DNA of 64,000 nt from JAFKFH01 sp017307375 (GTDB lineage Bacteria > Pseudomonadota > Alphaproteobacteria > Ferrovibrionales > Ferrovibrionaceae): assembly GCA_965229335.1 (NCBI GenBank), contig OZ245874.1, positions 7,085,051 through 7,149,050 of the forward strand. Direction: 5' to 3'. The position numbers and the translations under genes were made by a program. Position 1 is the stretch's first letter. The number at the start of each line of letters is the position of its first letter. The notes below the pieces were generated by a model, which saw only the letters and a program-made list of their open reading frames with translations, was not told the DNA's origin and did not search any database. Shown piece after piece: positions 33,517-42,301 of this stretch.

Positions 33517-34503
33517 TCAGAGCAAGCCGGCGATCACGCGGTCGGGCGGGGTATGGCCGTCGGCAAAGGTCTTGATGTTGATGATGACCTTCTCGCCCAT
33601 GTCGACGCGGCCTTCCATCGTCGCCGAACTCATATGCGGCAGGAGGACGATGTTGGGCAGCTCGAGCAGCTTGGGGTTCACGGCCGGCTCGTGCTCGAAG
33701 ACATCGAGGCCCGCCCCGGCCAGCTCGCCCTTGCGCAGCTTGCGGGTCAGGGCGTTCTCGTCGATCACCTCGCCGCGGGCGGTATTGACGATATAGGCAT
33801 GCGAACGCAGCAGGTCGAGCCGCCGGGCCGAGAGCAGATGATAGGTCGCCGGGGTATGCGGGCAGTTGACCGAGATGATGTCCATCCGGGCCAGCATCTG
33901 GTCGAGGCTTTCCCAATAGGTCGCCTCCAGCTCGCCCTCGATCTCGGCATGCAGGCGGCGGCGGTTGTGATAGTGGATCGACAGGCCGAAGGCGCGGGCG
34001 CGGCGGGCCACGGCCTGGCCGATGCGTCCCATGCCGATGATGCCGAGCCGCTTGCCCCAGATCCGCTTGCCCAGCATCCAGGTCGGCGACCAGCCGTTCC
34101 AGCCGCCCTCGCGCAGCACCCGCTCGCCCTCGGTCAGGCGGCGCGGCACGGCCAGGATCAGCGCCATGGTCATGTCGGCGGTATCCTCGGTCAGGACGCC
34201 GGGCGTGTTGGTCACGGTGATGCCGCGCTGGCGGGCGGCGCCAAGGTCGATATGGTCGACGCCGTTGCCGAAGCTGGCGATCAGCCGCATGTTCGGGTTG
34301 GCATGGGCCAGGACCCCGGCATCGATCTTGTCGGTGACGGTCGGGACCAGGACGTCGGCGGTCTTCATCGCCTCGATCAGCTCGGCCTGGGTCAGCGGAT
34401 GATCGTCGTTGTTCAGCCGCGTGTCGAAAAGCTCCATCATCCGCGTCTCGATGGCATCGGGCAGCTTGCGCGTGACGACGACGACGGGCTTTTTCTTCGA
34501 CAT
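33517..34503 (-). CDS. D-2-hydroxyacid dehydrogenase (glyoxylate/hydroxypyruvate reductase type)
   Basis: A 328-residue NAD(P)-dependent dehydrogenase. The substrate-side motif is IASFGNGVDHIDL, the Rossmann loop is LGIIGMGRIGQAVARRA, and the catalytic residues lie in NTARGEVIDENAL (Arg), GLDVFEHEP (Glu) and LLPHMSSAT (His). Sequence pattern favours glyoxylate or hydroxypyruvate as substrate, but this is not certain. ATG 34503 directly precedes the conserved N-terminus. It is convergent with the kinase gene and is followed upstream by an MmyB-type regulator on the same strand. Confidence 0.88.
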   Translation of the reverse strand: MSKKKPVVVVTRKLPDAIETRMMELFDTRLNNDDHPLTQAELIEAMKTADVLVPTVTDKIDAGVLAHANPNMRLIASFGNGVDHIDLGAARQRGITVTNTPGVLTEDTADMTMALILAVPRRLTEGERVLREGGWNGWSPTWMLGKRIWGKRLGIIGMGRIGQAVARRARAFGLSIHYHNRRRLHAEIEGELEATYWESLDQMLARMDIISVNCPHTPATYHLLSARRLDLLRSHAYIVNTARGEVIDENALTRKLRKGELAGAGLDVFEHEPAVNPKLLELPNIVLLPHMSSATMEGRVDMGEKVIINIKTFADGHTPPDRVIAGLL

Positions 34504-34594
34504 GGGCCTCACTCTGCCAGGTTCAGCTGGTTGCTTGCGACCCTTCCTAGCAGAACCATCCGAAAGCGGCAATTTCCCTTCGCCGCCGCACCCT

Positions 34595-35419
34595 CTATCC
34601 GGCGGCGGCCCAGCTGCGAGCCACCGCCTCGGTCGCCGCGTCGGCCGGGTGGAAGGCTTCGATCTTGAGGTCCTGCAGCGTGGCATCGCAGGCGGTGCCG
34701 AAGCTCGTCACCGTCGAGAACCAGCGGGTGCGCTGCCCGTCGATCTCGTAGATCAGTTCCAGCAGCGGCGGCTGGGGCACCGCGTCGACCTGTTCGCGGG
34801 CCGGCACGTCGGGAAAGGCGCGGGCCTCGGCCAGCAGGCGGCTCAGCACCGGATCGTCGCCGCGGGCGCGCGCCTCGGCGGCGACCCGCGACAGCATGTG
34901 GCCGACGGTCTCGGCCCAGTTGACCAGGGCCGGCCTGATGCCCTCCGGGTCGACCAGCAGCTTGATGATGTTGAGCGGGCCTGGGCCCTTCGGCAGGCCG
35001 AGGCGCCCCATCATCGCCACCGCGCCCCGATTGGCCACCACCAGGTTCCAGCCGCGATCGGCGACCAGGGCCGGGAACGGGTCGTGGCGTTCCAGGATGA
35101 AGTCGAGGGCGCGCCGGGCCTGGCTCAGATCGGCGTCGTCGAGCGGGCGGTTGCCATAGATGGGCGCGAAGCCCGCGGCGACCAGCATGGCATTGCGCTC
35201 CCTGAGCGGCAGATCGAGGCTTTCGGCCAGGCGCAGCGCCATTTCGCGGCTGGGCCGGGCCCGGCCGGTTTCGAGAAAGCTGAGATGCCGCGCCGAGGTC
35301 TCGGCTTCCAGCGCCAGGCCGAGCTGGCTCATGCCGCGCAGGCCGCGCCAGCGGCGCAGCATCGCCCCGAACGGCGGTTCGGTCGCGGGTTTGGAATGGG
35401 CCGGGGCTGTCGCGGGCAT
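34595..35419 (-). CDS. XRE-family regulator with MmyB ligand-binding domain
   Basis: A 274-residue cytosolic regulator with an N-terminal HTH (about residues 18-75: MLRRWRGLRGMSQLGLALE, then SARHLSFLETGRARPSREM). The C-terminal MmyB-like domain (about 100-265) has the typical DRGWNLVVANRGAVAMM and LLELIYEIDGQRTRWFSTV. MmyB domains are predicted to bind fatty acids or similar small molecules. RBS GGAGA sits five bases before ATG 35419. It is upstream of the 2-hydroxyacid dehydrogenase on the same strand, 91 bases away; the regulated genes are not evident. Confidence 0.88.
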   Translation of the reverse strand: MPATAPAHSKPATEPPFGAMLRRWRGLRGMSQLGLALEAETSARHLSFLETGRARPSREMALRLAESLDLPLRERNAMLVAAGFAPIYGNRPLDDADLSQARRALDFILERHDPFPALVADRGWNLVVANRGAVAMMGRLGLPKGPGPLNIIKLLVDPEGIRPALVNWAETVGHMLSRVAAEARARGDDPVLSRLLAEARAFPDVPAREQVDAVPQPPLLELIYEIDGQRTRWFSTVTSFGTACDATLQDLKIEAFHPADAATEAVARSWAAAG

Positions 35420-35583
35420 GGCATTCTCCCTGATGATGGCGGGCCGACCTTACGCAGCCCGTCGGTGCGCGGCCATTACCTCGCGGGTAAAATCGCCTAC
35501 GCCGTGGCCAGGCTTGACCCTTCTTTAACCACGGGGGCATAAAGCTGGTCTCAGGGGATTGTGAATCGGAAGTCAGGGGACAC

Positions 35584-36150
35584 GTGTTGCCGCCATCCAT
35601 GCATGCGACATTGCCGGCCGCGCTGATCGCGCTGGCGGCAGCGTTCGTCCCGGCGCAGGCCGGGGCCGCAGGGACTGCGGAAGCCGCGCCCGCGCCGGTG
35701 CGCAAGCCGGCCGAGGCCGGCATCGGTGCCGATTCGGGCCTGCCGGTGCCGCGCTGGGTCGCGCTCGCCTCCGACCGGGTCAACATGCGGACCGGGCCGG
35801 GGCCGCGCTATCCGATTTCCTGGTCCTATCAGCGCCGCGGCCTGCCGGTCGAGATCGTCGACGAACACGAATACTGGCGGCAGATCCGCGAGCAGGACGG
35901 CACCAAGGGCTGGGTGCACAAGAGCATGCTGACCGGCAAGCGCAGCGCGCTGGTGATGGGCGGCATCCAGGATGTCCGCGATCAGCCCAGCCCGGTCGGC
36001 GATGTCGAGCTGCAGGCCGAGCCGGGCGTACAGGTCCGGCTGCTGGCCTGCCGCGATTCCGTGTGGTGCGAAGTACAGGTCGCCGGCCGCAAGGGCTACA
36101 TGGCCCGGGAAGGGCTGTGGGGCCTCTACCCCGGCGAAACCTTCAAGTAA
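35584..36150 (+). CDS. Secreted SH3-domain protein
   Basis: A 188-residue protein with a signal peptide (hydrophobic ALIALAAAFVPAQAGA, cleavage near residue 28) and two bacterial SH3-like modules. The first is ASDRVNMRTGPGPRYPISW with WRQIREQDGTKGWVHKSML, the second VRLLACRDSVWCEVQVAGRKGYM. Such proteins usually sit in the periplasm and contact peptidoglycan. GTG 35584 is three bases after AGGGGA; ATG 35599 is an alternative. It is divergent from the MmyB regulator and convergent with the FAD oxidoreductase. Confidence 0.85.
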   Translation: MLPPSMHATLPAALIALAAAFVPAQAGAAGTAEAAPAPVRKPAEAGIGADSGLPVPRWVALASDRVNMRTGPGPRYPISWSYQRRGLPVEIVDEHEYWRQIREQDGTKGWVHKSMLTGKRSALVMGGIQDVRDQPSPVGDVELQAEPGVQVRLLACRDSVWCEVQVAGRKGYMAREGLWGLYPGETFK

Positions 36151-36157
36151 CCCCCGT

Positions 36158-37510
36158 CTACAGCGACATCAGGGCATTGCTGCCCAGGCCCTGACAGACC
36201 CGCTGCCAGACCAGCCCGGCCTGCAGCGCCAGGCCGGCGATCGGCCGCAGCGGCGCCACGGACCGGTGCGGCATGGCCGCCAGCCGGGCATAGTCGGCAC
36301 CATCGCCGCAGATCGCGTCGGCCAGCGCCCGGCCGGTCCGCGCGGTCAGCGCCACGCCATGGCCGGAGAAACCCTGGGCATACCAGATCCCGTCGGCGGT
36401 CCGGCCGACGTCGGTCATCCGGTTGACGGTCACGTCGATCAGCCCGCCCCAGGCATAGTCGATGCGCACCCCACGCAAGTCGGGGAAGACCTTCCCGATC
36501 TTGCGGCGCATCGCCCGGGCGATACGCTCGCGGCTCCAGTCGCCGGCGGCGCAGCCGCCGCCGAACAACAGGCGCCCGTCAGCACCGAGGCGGTAATAGT
36601 CGAGCACCGCCTGGGTGTCGTAGACGGCGGCCCCGGCCGGGAACAGCCGATCGGCAAGCGCATGCGGCAGCGGCTCGGTCGCGACCATGAACGTACGGAG
36701 CGGCAGGATGCGGCCGGCGACGTCGGGGGCCAGCCCGCCGATATAGGCATTGGCCGCCAGCACGACCGAGCCGGCGCGGACCGACCCCAGCGTGGTGCGC
36801 GCCACCGGCGCGACCCCGGTCTGGTCGACGGCGATCACCGGCGAATGCTCGAAGATCCGCACGCCGGCGGCCCGCGCCGCCGCGGCCAGGCCGACCGCAT
36901 AGCGCAGCGGGTGCAGCTGGGCGGCGTTGCGGTCGAGATTGCCGCCGAAATAGCGCTCGGTGGCGACGACGCCGCGCCCCTCGGCGGCGTCGAGATGCTC
37001 GAGGCTGCGATAGCCGAAATGGCGGCGCAGCGTCGCCGCCTCGCGGCGCAGGCTGCGGGCATGGCCGGCTTCTGCCGCCGCGACGAAGACGCCCTCGCGC
37101 AGGTCGCAGTCGATCTGGTGGCGCGCGATCAGCGCCTTGACCTCGGCGACGCCTTCGACCGACAGCGCCCACAGATCGGCCGCCGCCTGGTCGCCCAGTC
37201 GATGGGCAATCGCCTCGTTGCCGGCGGTGAAGCCGGGCAGGACGAAACCGCCGTTGCGGCCCGAGGCGCCGCCGCCGACGCGGCCGGCTTCGAGCAGCAC
37301 CACGTCGCGGCCCCGTTCGGCAAGGCGCAGCGCGGTGGTCAGGCCGAGATAGCCGCCGCCGATCACCACGGCGTCGGCCGTGATGTCGCCGGACAGCGCG
37401 GGGGCGGCGACGCGCCGGGTGGTCGCCTCGTAATAGGTCGTTTCAGGCAGGTAGGCGGCGGCACGCGCGAACGCGCGGGCCTGCCGCAGGCCGGTGGCCA
37501 GGGCGGTCAT
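36158..37510 (-). CDS. FAD-dependent amine oxidoreductase (DAO family, PuuB-like)
   Basis: A 450-residue flavoenzyme. The FAD-binding Rossmann motif is AVVIGGGYLGLTTALRLAERG at about residues 47-67, followed by GASGRNGGFVLPG, typical of gamma-glutamylputrescine oxidase and related D-amino acid oxidases. The C-terminal FAD loop is WYAQGFSGHGVALTARTGRAL. The substrate is probably a polyamine conjugate or amino acid. It is divergent from a polar amino acid ABC transporter, a frequent pairing for such oxidases. Confidence 0.88.
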   Translation of the reverse strand: MTALATGLRQARAFARAAAYLPETTYYEATTRRVAAPALSGDITADAVVIGGGYLGLTTALRLAERGRDVVLLEAGRVGGGASGRNGGFVLPGFTAGNEAIAHRLGDQAAADLWALSVEGVAEVKALIARHQIDCDLREGVFVAAAEAGHARSLRREAATLRRHFGYRSLEHLDAAEGRGVVATERYFGGNLDRNAAQLHPLRYAVGLAAAARAAGVRIFEHSPVIAVDQTGVAPVARTTLGSVRAGSVVLAANAYIGGLAPDVAGRILPLRTFMVATEPLPHALADRLFPAGAAVYDTQAVLDYYRLGADGRLLFGGGCAAGDWSRERIARAMRRKIGKVFPDLRGVRIDYAWGGLIDVTVNRMTDVGRTADGIWYAQGFSGHGVALTARTGRALADAICGDGADYARLAAMPHRSVAPLRPIAGLALQAGLVWQRVCQGLGSNALMSL

Positions 37511-37608
37511 GATACGGGATCCGGAACGGTCAGAACTGTGGATGCGGTCGCGGCCGCGCGGCTCGACGGCGCGCGCGGCCTACACGACGGAATCAGGCAG
37601 ATGTCGGC

Positions 37609-37719
37609 CTAATGATGGCCTTCGACGATCCACAGGGTGATGCGGCTTTCGGCAATCCCGAACGGTTGGGCGGGGGCCGACGACTGCGCCGGGGCAGCGG
37701 GTGCGCAAAGCGCGAACAT
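37609..37719 (-). CDS. Possible small protein or leader peptide of 36 residues
   Basis: ATG at 37719 opens a 36-codon ORF (begins MFALCAPAAPAQ, ends LWIVEGHH). Support is circumstantial: AGGTG is four bases before the ATG, a TTGACT-N17-CATATT promoter lies just upstream, and the predicted leader holds a CTGAG/CTCAG hairpin. It ends 98 bases before the FAD oxidoreductase start. There is no recognisable family. It may be a leader peptide, a small protein or a chance ORF. Confidence 0.3.
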   Translation of the reverse strand: MFALCAPAAPAQSSAPAQPFGIAESRITLWIVEGHH

Positions 37720-37761
37720 GATACACCTGAATTTCTGAGTTTTGGCTCAGCTTCGGTAGCC

Positions 37762-37790
37762 AATATGGCAGCCTGGCCGCAAAAAGTCAA
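37762..37790 (-). promoter_or_regulatory. Candidate minus-strand promoter
   Basis: TTGACT (37790-37785) and CATATT (37767-37762) on the minus strand are 17 bases apart. It would drive the small ORF and possibly the FAD oxidoreductase. Confidence 0.5.
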
Positions 37791-37908
37791 TTACAGCACC
37801 GTGACAGTCATTGTCGGTCGCCGCGTCGCCATCGTCACAAATCGGTAAAATATCGGAAACGCACGATCCGCAGAATGCCGGCCGCTGATGTTGGGGGATT
37901 GCACAACA

Positions 37909-38676
37909 ATGACCGGAGCGGCCGAGATCGTTGCCGTCGAGAACTTGCACAAGAGTTTCGACGACCAGCCGATATTACGGGGCATCGACCTGACGATCGC
38001 TGCCGGCGACCTGGTATCGATCATCGGCCCGTCGGGCTGCGGCAAGTCGACCCTGCTGCGCTGCCTGAATTTCATCGAGACGCCTGATTCCGGCAGGGTC
38101 GCCGTCGCCGGGGTGCAGATCGAGCGCGCGGCCGGCCAGCCCTTCGACGCCAGGCTGCAGGCCAAGGCCCATGCGCTGCGCGCGCAATGCGGCATGGTGT
38201 TCCAGAGCTTCAACCTGTTCCCGCACAAGACGCTGCGCGAGAACGTCATGCTGGCGCCGATGGTGGTCAAGGGCATGGGCCGCGACGAGGCCGATGCCCT
38301 GGCCGTCCGGCTGCTCGACAAGGTCGGGCTGAAGCCGCATATCGACCGGCATCCCGCCAACATGTCCGGCGGCCAGCAGCAGCGTGGCGCCATCGCCCGG
38401 GCCCTGGCGATGGCCCCGCAGGTCATGCTCTACGACGAGCCCACCTCGGCCCTCGACCCGGAACTGGTCGACGAGGTGCTGCAGGTCATGCGCGACCTCG
38501 ACCAGGACGGCATGACCCAGATCGTGGTGACGCACGAAATGCGCTTCGCCCGCGATGCATCCGACTACATCGTCTTCATGGAAGGCGGGCATGTCGTCGA
38601 GATTTCCGACGAGGACGAGATCTTCGAGAACCCGCGCGATCCGCGCACGCGCCGCTTCCTGAAGCGCTTTGCGTGA
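37909..38676 (+). CDS. Polar amino acid ABC transporter ATP-binding protein
   Basis: A 255-residue ABC ATPase of the GlnQ/HisP type. Walker A is GPSGCGKST, the Q-loop is GMVFQSFNLFPHKT, the signature is MSGGQQQRGAIARAL, Walker B is VMLYDEPTSALDPE and the switch His is in VVTHEM. ATG 37909 is preferred, ten bases after GGGGGA; an in-frame ATG at 37888 is possible. The binding-protein/permease fusion follows eight bases later. Divergent from the FAD amine oxidase. Confidence 0.93.
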   Translation: MTGAAEIVAVENLHKSFDDQPILRGIDLTIAAGDLVSIIGPSGCGKSTLLRCLNFIETPDSGRVAVAGVQIERAAGQPFDARLQAKAHALRAQCGMVFQSFNLFPHKTLRENVMLAPMVVKGMGRDEADALAVRLLDKVGLKPHIDRHPANMSGGQQQRGAIARALAMAPQVMLYDEPTSALDPELVDEVLQVMRDLDQDGMTQIVVTHEMRFARDASDYIVFMEGGHVVEISDEDEIFENPRDPRTRRFLKRFA

Positions 38677-38684
38677 GGGCCACG

Positions 38685-40181
38685 ATGATCCGGGTGCTGC
38701 CGCTGCTGTTCGCCGTCCTGTTGTCCGCCCTGCCCGCCTTCGGCCAGGAAAAGCTGCTGCGCTGGGGCGGCGACGCCAATTCCGGCGCCCCCTACGTCTT
38801 CCAGGATCCGGACAAGCCCGGACATATCATCGGCGTCGAGGTCGACATCGCGAACGCGATCGCCGAGGCGATGGGACGCCAGCCCCGGTTCGTGCAGAAC
38901 GAATGGGGCAGCCTGGTGCCGGGCCTGGAGATCGGCTTGTACGACGCCGTGATCAACGGGCTGGAGATCACGCCCGAGCGGGCCGCCGCCGTCGACTTCT
39001 CGGTGCCCTATTGGATCACCCATGCCCAGTTCGCGATCCGGCGGGGCGATCCGCCGATCGACGACCTGGCCGCGGCCCGCGGCAAGACCGTCGGCACGCT
39101 GAAGGCGTCCCAGGCCGAGATGCTGCTGACCCGGGCCGGCGGCATCACGGTCCGAACCTACGATCAGGAGATCAACGCCTATGACGATCTGCGCAACGGC
39201 CGCATCGACGCGGTGCTGCTGGATGCGCCGATCGGCGTCTACTACGCCGGCCCCGATCGGGCGCTGCAACTGGTCGGCAGTCCGGTCGGCCGCATCGAAT
39301 ACGGCGTCGCGGTCAAGAAGGGCAACGCCGCGCTGCTGGCCGAGATCAACCAGGCGATCGCCACGATCCGCCAGTCCGGCAAACTGCGCGAGATCCTCGA
39401 TCGCTGGAACCTGTGGTCGCCGGTGATGGCCGACGTCACCGGCGACAAACGGCCGATGACGGCCCAGCCCACCGCCTTCGACGCCTATGTCGCCGCGACC
39501 CGGCCGCACGGGTGGGAAGCCCGCCTGATGCGCTATGTCGCCTTCCTGCCGGCGATCGGCAAGGCGGCGATCACCACGATCGAGATCTCACTGATCTCGA
39601 TGGCGCTGGCGATCGCCCTCGGCGCGATGCTGGCGCTGGCGCGCGTCTATGGCGGCACGCTGCTCGACCGCCTGGCGCTGCTCTACATCGAGACGGTGCG
39701 CGGCACGCCCTTGCTGATCCAGATCCTGTTCATCTACTACGGCCTGCCCAACATCGGGGTGAAGCTGGACCCGTTCCTGGCCGGGGTTCTGGCGCTCGGC
39801 TTCAACTACGCCGCCTACGAGGCCGAGAACTACCGTGCCGGCCTGCTGGCGGTGCCGCGCCAGCAGTACGAGGCGGCCGTGGCGCTGAACATGACCGAGC
39901 GCCAGGCGCTGCGCCATGTCGTCATCCCGCAGGCGATCCGCCTGGTGCTGCCGCCGACGACCAACGACTTCATCTCGCTGCTGAAGGACTCGTCGCTGGT
40001 GTCGGTGATCACGATGGTCGAACTGACGCAGACCTACGTCCAGCTCTCGACCACCTATTACGACTATTTCGGCACCGGTATCCTGATCGGGCTGGTCTAC
40101 CTGCTGATCGGCCTGCCCTTCGTGCGGCTGGCGCGCTGGACTGAGGCGCGGCTGCACCGGGCCTATCGCCGCGGCGGATAG
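38685..40181 (+). CDS. Fused substrate-binding protein and permease of a polar amino acid ABC transporter
   Basis: A 498-residue single chain. A signal peptide (LPLLFAVLLSALPAFG, about residues 4-20) precedes a periplasmic family 3 binding domain (about 21-255) with GVEVDIANAIAEAMG and ERAAAVDFSVPY. A HisM/GlnP-type permease (about 285-498) follows, with membrane segments and the EAA loop EAAVALNMTERQALRHVVIPQ. ATG 38685 follows GAGGG; an in-frame GTG at 38673 would overlap the ATPase stop. With the ATPase gene it makes a complete two-gene importer. Confidence 0.92.
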   Translation: MIRVLPLLFAVLLSALPAFGQEKLLRWGGDANSGAPYVFQDPDKPGHIIGVEVDIANAIAEAMGRQPRFVQNEWGSLVPGLEIGLYDAVINGLEITPERAAAVDFSVPYWITHAQFAIRRGDPPIDDLAAARGKTVGTLKASQAEMLLTRAGGITVRTYDQEINAYDDLRNGRIDAVLLDAPIGVYYAGPDRALQLVGSPVGRIEYGVAVKKGNAALLAEINQAIATIRQSGKLREILDRWNLWSPVMADVTGDKRPMTAQPTAFDAYVAATRPHGWEARLMRYVAFLPAIGKAAITTIEISLISMALAIALGAMLALARVYGGTLLDRLALLYIETVRGTPLLIQILFIYYGLPNIGVKLDPFLAGVLALGFNYAAYEAENYRAGLLAVPRQQYEAAVALNMTERQALRHVVIPQAIRLVLPPTTNDFISLLKDSSLVSVITMVELTQTYVQLSTTYYDYFGTGILIGLVYLLIGLPFVRLARWTEARLHRAYRRGG

Positions 40182-40200
40182 GTGAGCGCGGGCGCCGGTC

Positions 40201-40791
40201 TCAGAGATCGGCCGCCAGCGCCTCGCGCACCGCTTCCGGCATAAGGGCGATATGGCCGTAGGCCGGATGGGTGATGCCGAGCGTCACCTGCGTGCCCGGC
40301 CTGCGGAAGGCATCGGCAGCCGACGGGGTCAGGCGGAAGCGGAGAAAATGGACCGACGAGATCTTGCCGTCGTCCTTAGTGCGCCCTTCCGGATCGTCGG
40401 GCACGCCGGGCACTGCCTCGCCGCCCACGGTCAGCGCAACATGGGAATCCGCACCGGTCAGGCGGGCCAGCACGAGGTTGCGGCGGATCGGATCGTCGAT
40501 CTCGAACATCAGCGTCGCGACCAGTTCCGCCCCTTGCGGGATCAGCGGATTATAGGCGGCAAGCTCGTCGGCGATCTGTTCCTCGCCACCCTTCTCGATC
40601 CGCAGCATCTCCTGCACCTGCCACCACATTGTCTGGTAGCTCTCGAAATAGAAGGTGGCGAACGGCCCGACCTCGAGCCGGCGCAGCTTCTTCTGCGCCA
40701 CGAAGTCGGGCCGGTGCGCCTTGCGGAACGCCTCGTATTCGGCCATCGGCAGGATGTCGCTGCGGTCGATCCGGCGCTCGGTCGCGGGCAT
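40201..40791 (-). CDS. DUF3501 family protein
   Basis: A 196-residue protein matching the DUF3501 family: it opens RRIDRSDILPMAEYEAFRK and contains GPFATFYFESYQTMWWQVQEML and RRNLVLARL. No membrane segment. Members are typically encoded with a GlpC-like iron-sulfur protein and a rubrerythrin, exactly the arrangement here. It starts 14 bases after the iron-sulfur gene ends. The molecular function is unknown; a role in oxidative stress or peroxide metabolism is inferred from context. Confidence 0.85.
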   Translation of the reverse strand: MPATERRIDRSDILPMAEYEAFRKAHRPDFVAQKKLRRLEVGPFATFYFESYQTMWWQVQEMLRIEKGGEEQIADELAAYNPLIPQGAELVATLMFEIDDPIRRNLVLARLTGADSHVALTVGGEAVPGVPDDPEGRTKDDGKISSVHFLRFRLTPSAADAFRRPGTQVTLGITHPAYGHIALMPEAVREALAADL

Positions 40792-40805
40792 CGGGACGGG
40801 CTCCT

Positions 40806-42155
40806 CTACTTGCTCAGGCGATAGGCGGCGTCGATCAGTTCGATCGGGTTGGTGGCATGCTTGGGCGCGGCGGCCTTCTCGGCCTCGCCCAGGCGCTGCA
40901 TGCCCTGGATCAGATGCTCGCCGGCCAGCGGGCATTCTGAGGCGACATAGGCAGGCTTGGCCTTGGCCGCCTGGCGCGCCGCCGGCTTGCCGACCTTCAG
41001 CGCCACCTCGAAATATTCCTGCTTCACCCCCCACGACCCGCCATGGCCCGAGCAGCGTTCGATCACGTCGATCTTGGTGTCGGGGATCAGCCGCAGCATG
41101 TCGGCGGCCTTGGCTCCCATGTTCTGCGCGCGGGCATGGCAGGCGAGATGGACCGCGACGCCGCCCGCGAGCGGCTGCAGCCCGGGCGCCATGCCCTCCT
41201 TCCTGGCGATGTCGACCACGTATTCCGAGAGATCGAAGGTCGCCTGGGCCAGCTTGCGCACCTTGGCATCGTCGGGGACGATCAGCGGCCATTCGAATTT
41301 CAGCATCAGCGCGCAGGACGGCGTCAGGGCAACGACGTCGTAGCCGTCGTCGATCCATTGTTCGAGGTCGCGGGCCACGGTTTCGGCCCGATCCGCGACC
41401 TTCGCCAGATCGCCATGCTCGAGCTGCGGCATGCCGCAGCAGGCGGGATAGACCACCTCGGTCGCCACGCCGTTATGGGCCAGCACGCGCCGCGCCGCCT
41501 CGCCGATGCCCGGGTTGTTGTAGTTGACGAAGCAGGTGGCATAGAGCACCGCCTTGCGCCCGAAACCCGGCGCGGCGGCGTTCGGGGTCACCCCGTCGGT
41601 CCGCGCCCGCGCGGCGAAGGTCTTGCCGTGGAACTTCGGCAGGTCGGCATCGCGATGGATGCCGGCGACACCCTCGAGGATCGGGCGGGTGATCGCATTG
41701 TCCTGCGCGGTCGCCCAGTTGGCCAGCGGCGCGACCAGGCCGGCGAGCCGGCCGTTGCGATCGGTCGCGGTGAGCTGGCGGTCCCAGAAGCCGACATCGC
41801 CCTTCTTCAGCTCGACCGCGCGGTAGCGCAGCATCAGATGAGGGAAATCGAGATTGAACTCGTGCGGCGGCACATAGGGACACTTGGTCAGGAAGCACAT
41901 GTCGCAGAGCGTGCAGGCATCGACGACCGGCTTGAAATCGGCCGAGGCGACGCCGTCGAGCTCCTCGGTCGGCGAGGCGTCGACCAGATCGAACAGCCTG
42001 GGAAAGGAATCACAGAGATTGAAGCACCGGCGGCAGCCGTGGCAGATGTCGAACACCCGCCTGAGTTCGGCGTCGAGCGCGGCTTCGTCGTAGAATTCCG
42101 GATTGTGCCAGTCGATCGGGTGCCGCGTCGGGGCATCCAGACTGCCTTCCCGCAT
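40806..42155 (-). CDS. GlpC/HdrD-like iron-sulfur protein with CCG domains
   Basis: A 449-residue protein. The N-terminal ferredoxin-like part has two four-cysteine motifs, CHGCRRCFNLC and CTLCDMCFLTKC. Two CCG-type cysteine-rich domains follow (YATCFVNYNNPG with PACCGMPQLEHG, then LACHARAQNMG with ERCSGHGGSWG). This is the architecture of the GlpC/heterodisulfide reductase D subunit, which moves electrons between clusters and a thiol or quinone site. ATG 42155 precedes the conserved N-terminus. It lies between rubrerythrin and DUF3501 and probably feeds electrons to the former. Confidence 0.88.
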   Translation of the reverse strand: MREGSLDAPTRHPIDWHNPEFYDEAALDAELRRVFDICHGCRRCFNLCDSFPRLFDLVDASPTEELDGVASADFKPVVDACTLCDMCFLTKCPYVPPHEFNLDFPHLMLRYRAVELKKGDVGFWDRQLTATDRNGRLAGLVAPLANWATAQDNAITRPILEGVAGIHRDADLPKFHGKTFAARARTDGVTPNAAAPGFGRKAVLYATCFVNYNNPGIGEAARRVLAHNGVATEVVYPACCGMPQLEHGDLAKVADRAETVARDLEQWIDDGYDVVALTPSCALMLKFEWPLIVPDDAKVRKLAQATFDLSEYVVDIARKEGMAPGLQPLAGGVAVHLACHARAQNMGAKAADMLRLIPDTKIDVIERCSGHGGSWGVKQEYFEVALKVGKPAARQAAKAKPAYVASECPLAGEHLIQGMQRLGEAEKAAAPKHATNPIELIDAAYRLSK

Positions 42156-42179
42156 GGGTCTTTTCCTTCTCGCGCCGGG

Positions 42180-42211
42180 CTGGCTGGTGGAGTGGCTGGC
42201 TGGTGGAGTGG
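42180..42211. repeat. Two perfect tandem 16-bp copies
   Basis: The unit CTGGCTGGTGGAGTGG occurs at 42180-42195 and 42196-42211, between the iron-sulfur gene start and the rubrerythrin terminator. It lies in the leader of the iron-sulfur gene. Confidence 0.85.
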
Positions 42212-42243
42212 CCGGCCGGGGTCGACGGCTGGCCGGGCCGGGC

Positions 42244-42276
42244 AAAACCCGCCCCCGGAGAAGCCGGGAGCGGGGA
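42244..42276 (-). terminator. Rubrerythrin terminator
   Basis: On the minus strand a GC stem (CCCGCTCCCGG pairing with CCGGGGGCGGG) is followed by TTTT. It lies just after the rubrerythrin stop and before the iron-sulfur gene, so it probably makes rubrerythrin more abundant than the downstream genes. Confidence 0.65.
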
Positions 42277-42301
42277 TCACCCGATCGCGCGGGAATGCGG
42301 A

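Larger units (their letters stand above)
37511..37908. other. Intergenic region between the FAD oxidoreductase and the ABC transporter
   Basis: About 400 bases. It contains a minus-strand promoter candidate and a 36-codon minus-strand ORF (both listed). GGAAC at 37525 is followed at N17 by CGGT, a weak EcfG-like match with no gene in position. Toward 37908 it must also hold the transporter promoter; TGACAG near 37803 is a possible -35 but no good -10 was found. Confidence 0.5.

Noticed and set aside
37520..37551. Fourth EcfG promoter (GGAAC with CGGT at N17)
   Set aside because: The -10 is a poor match and no plus-strand gene begins nearby.
37612..37848. Plus-strand 78-codon open frame in the intergenic gap
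   Set aside because: No ribosome site, no family resemblance, and it overlaps the better supported minus-strand promoter and small ORF.
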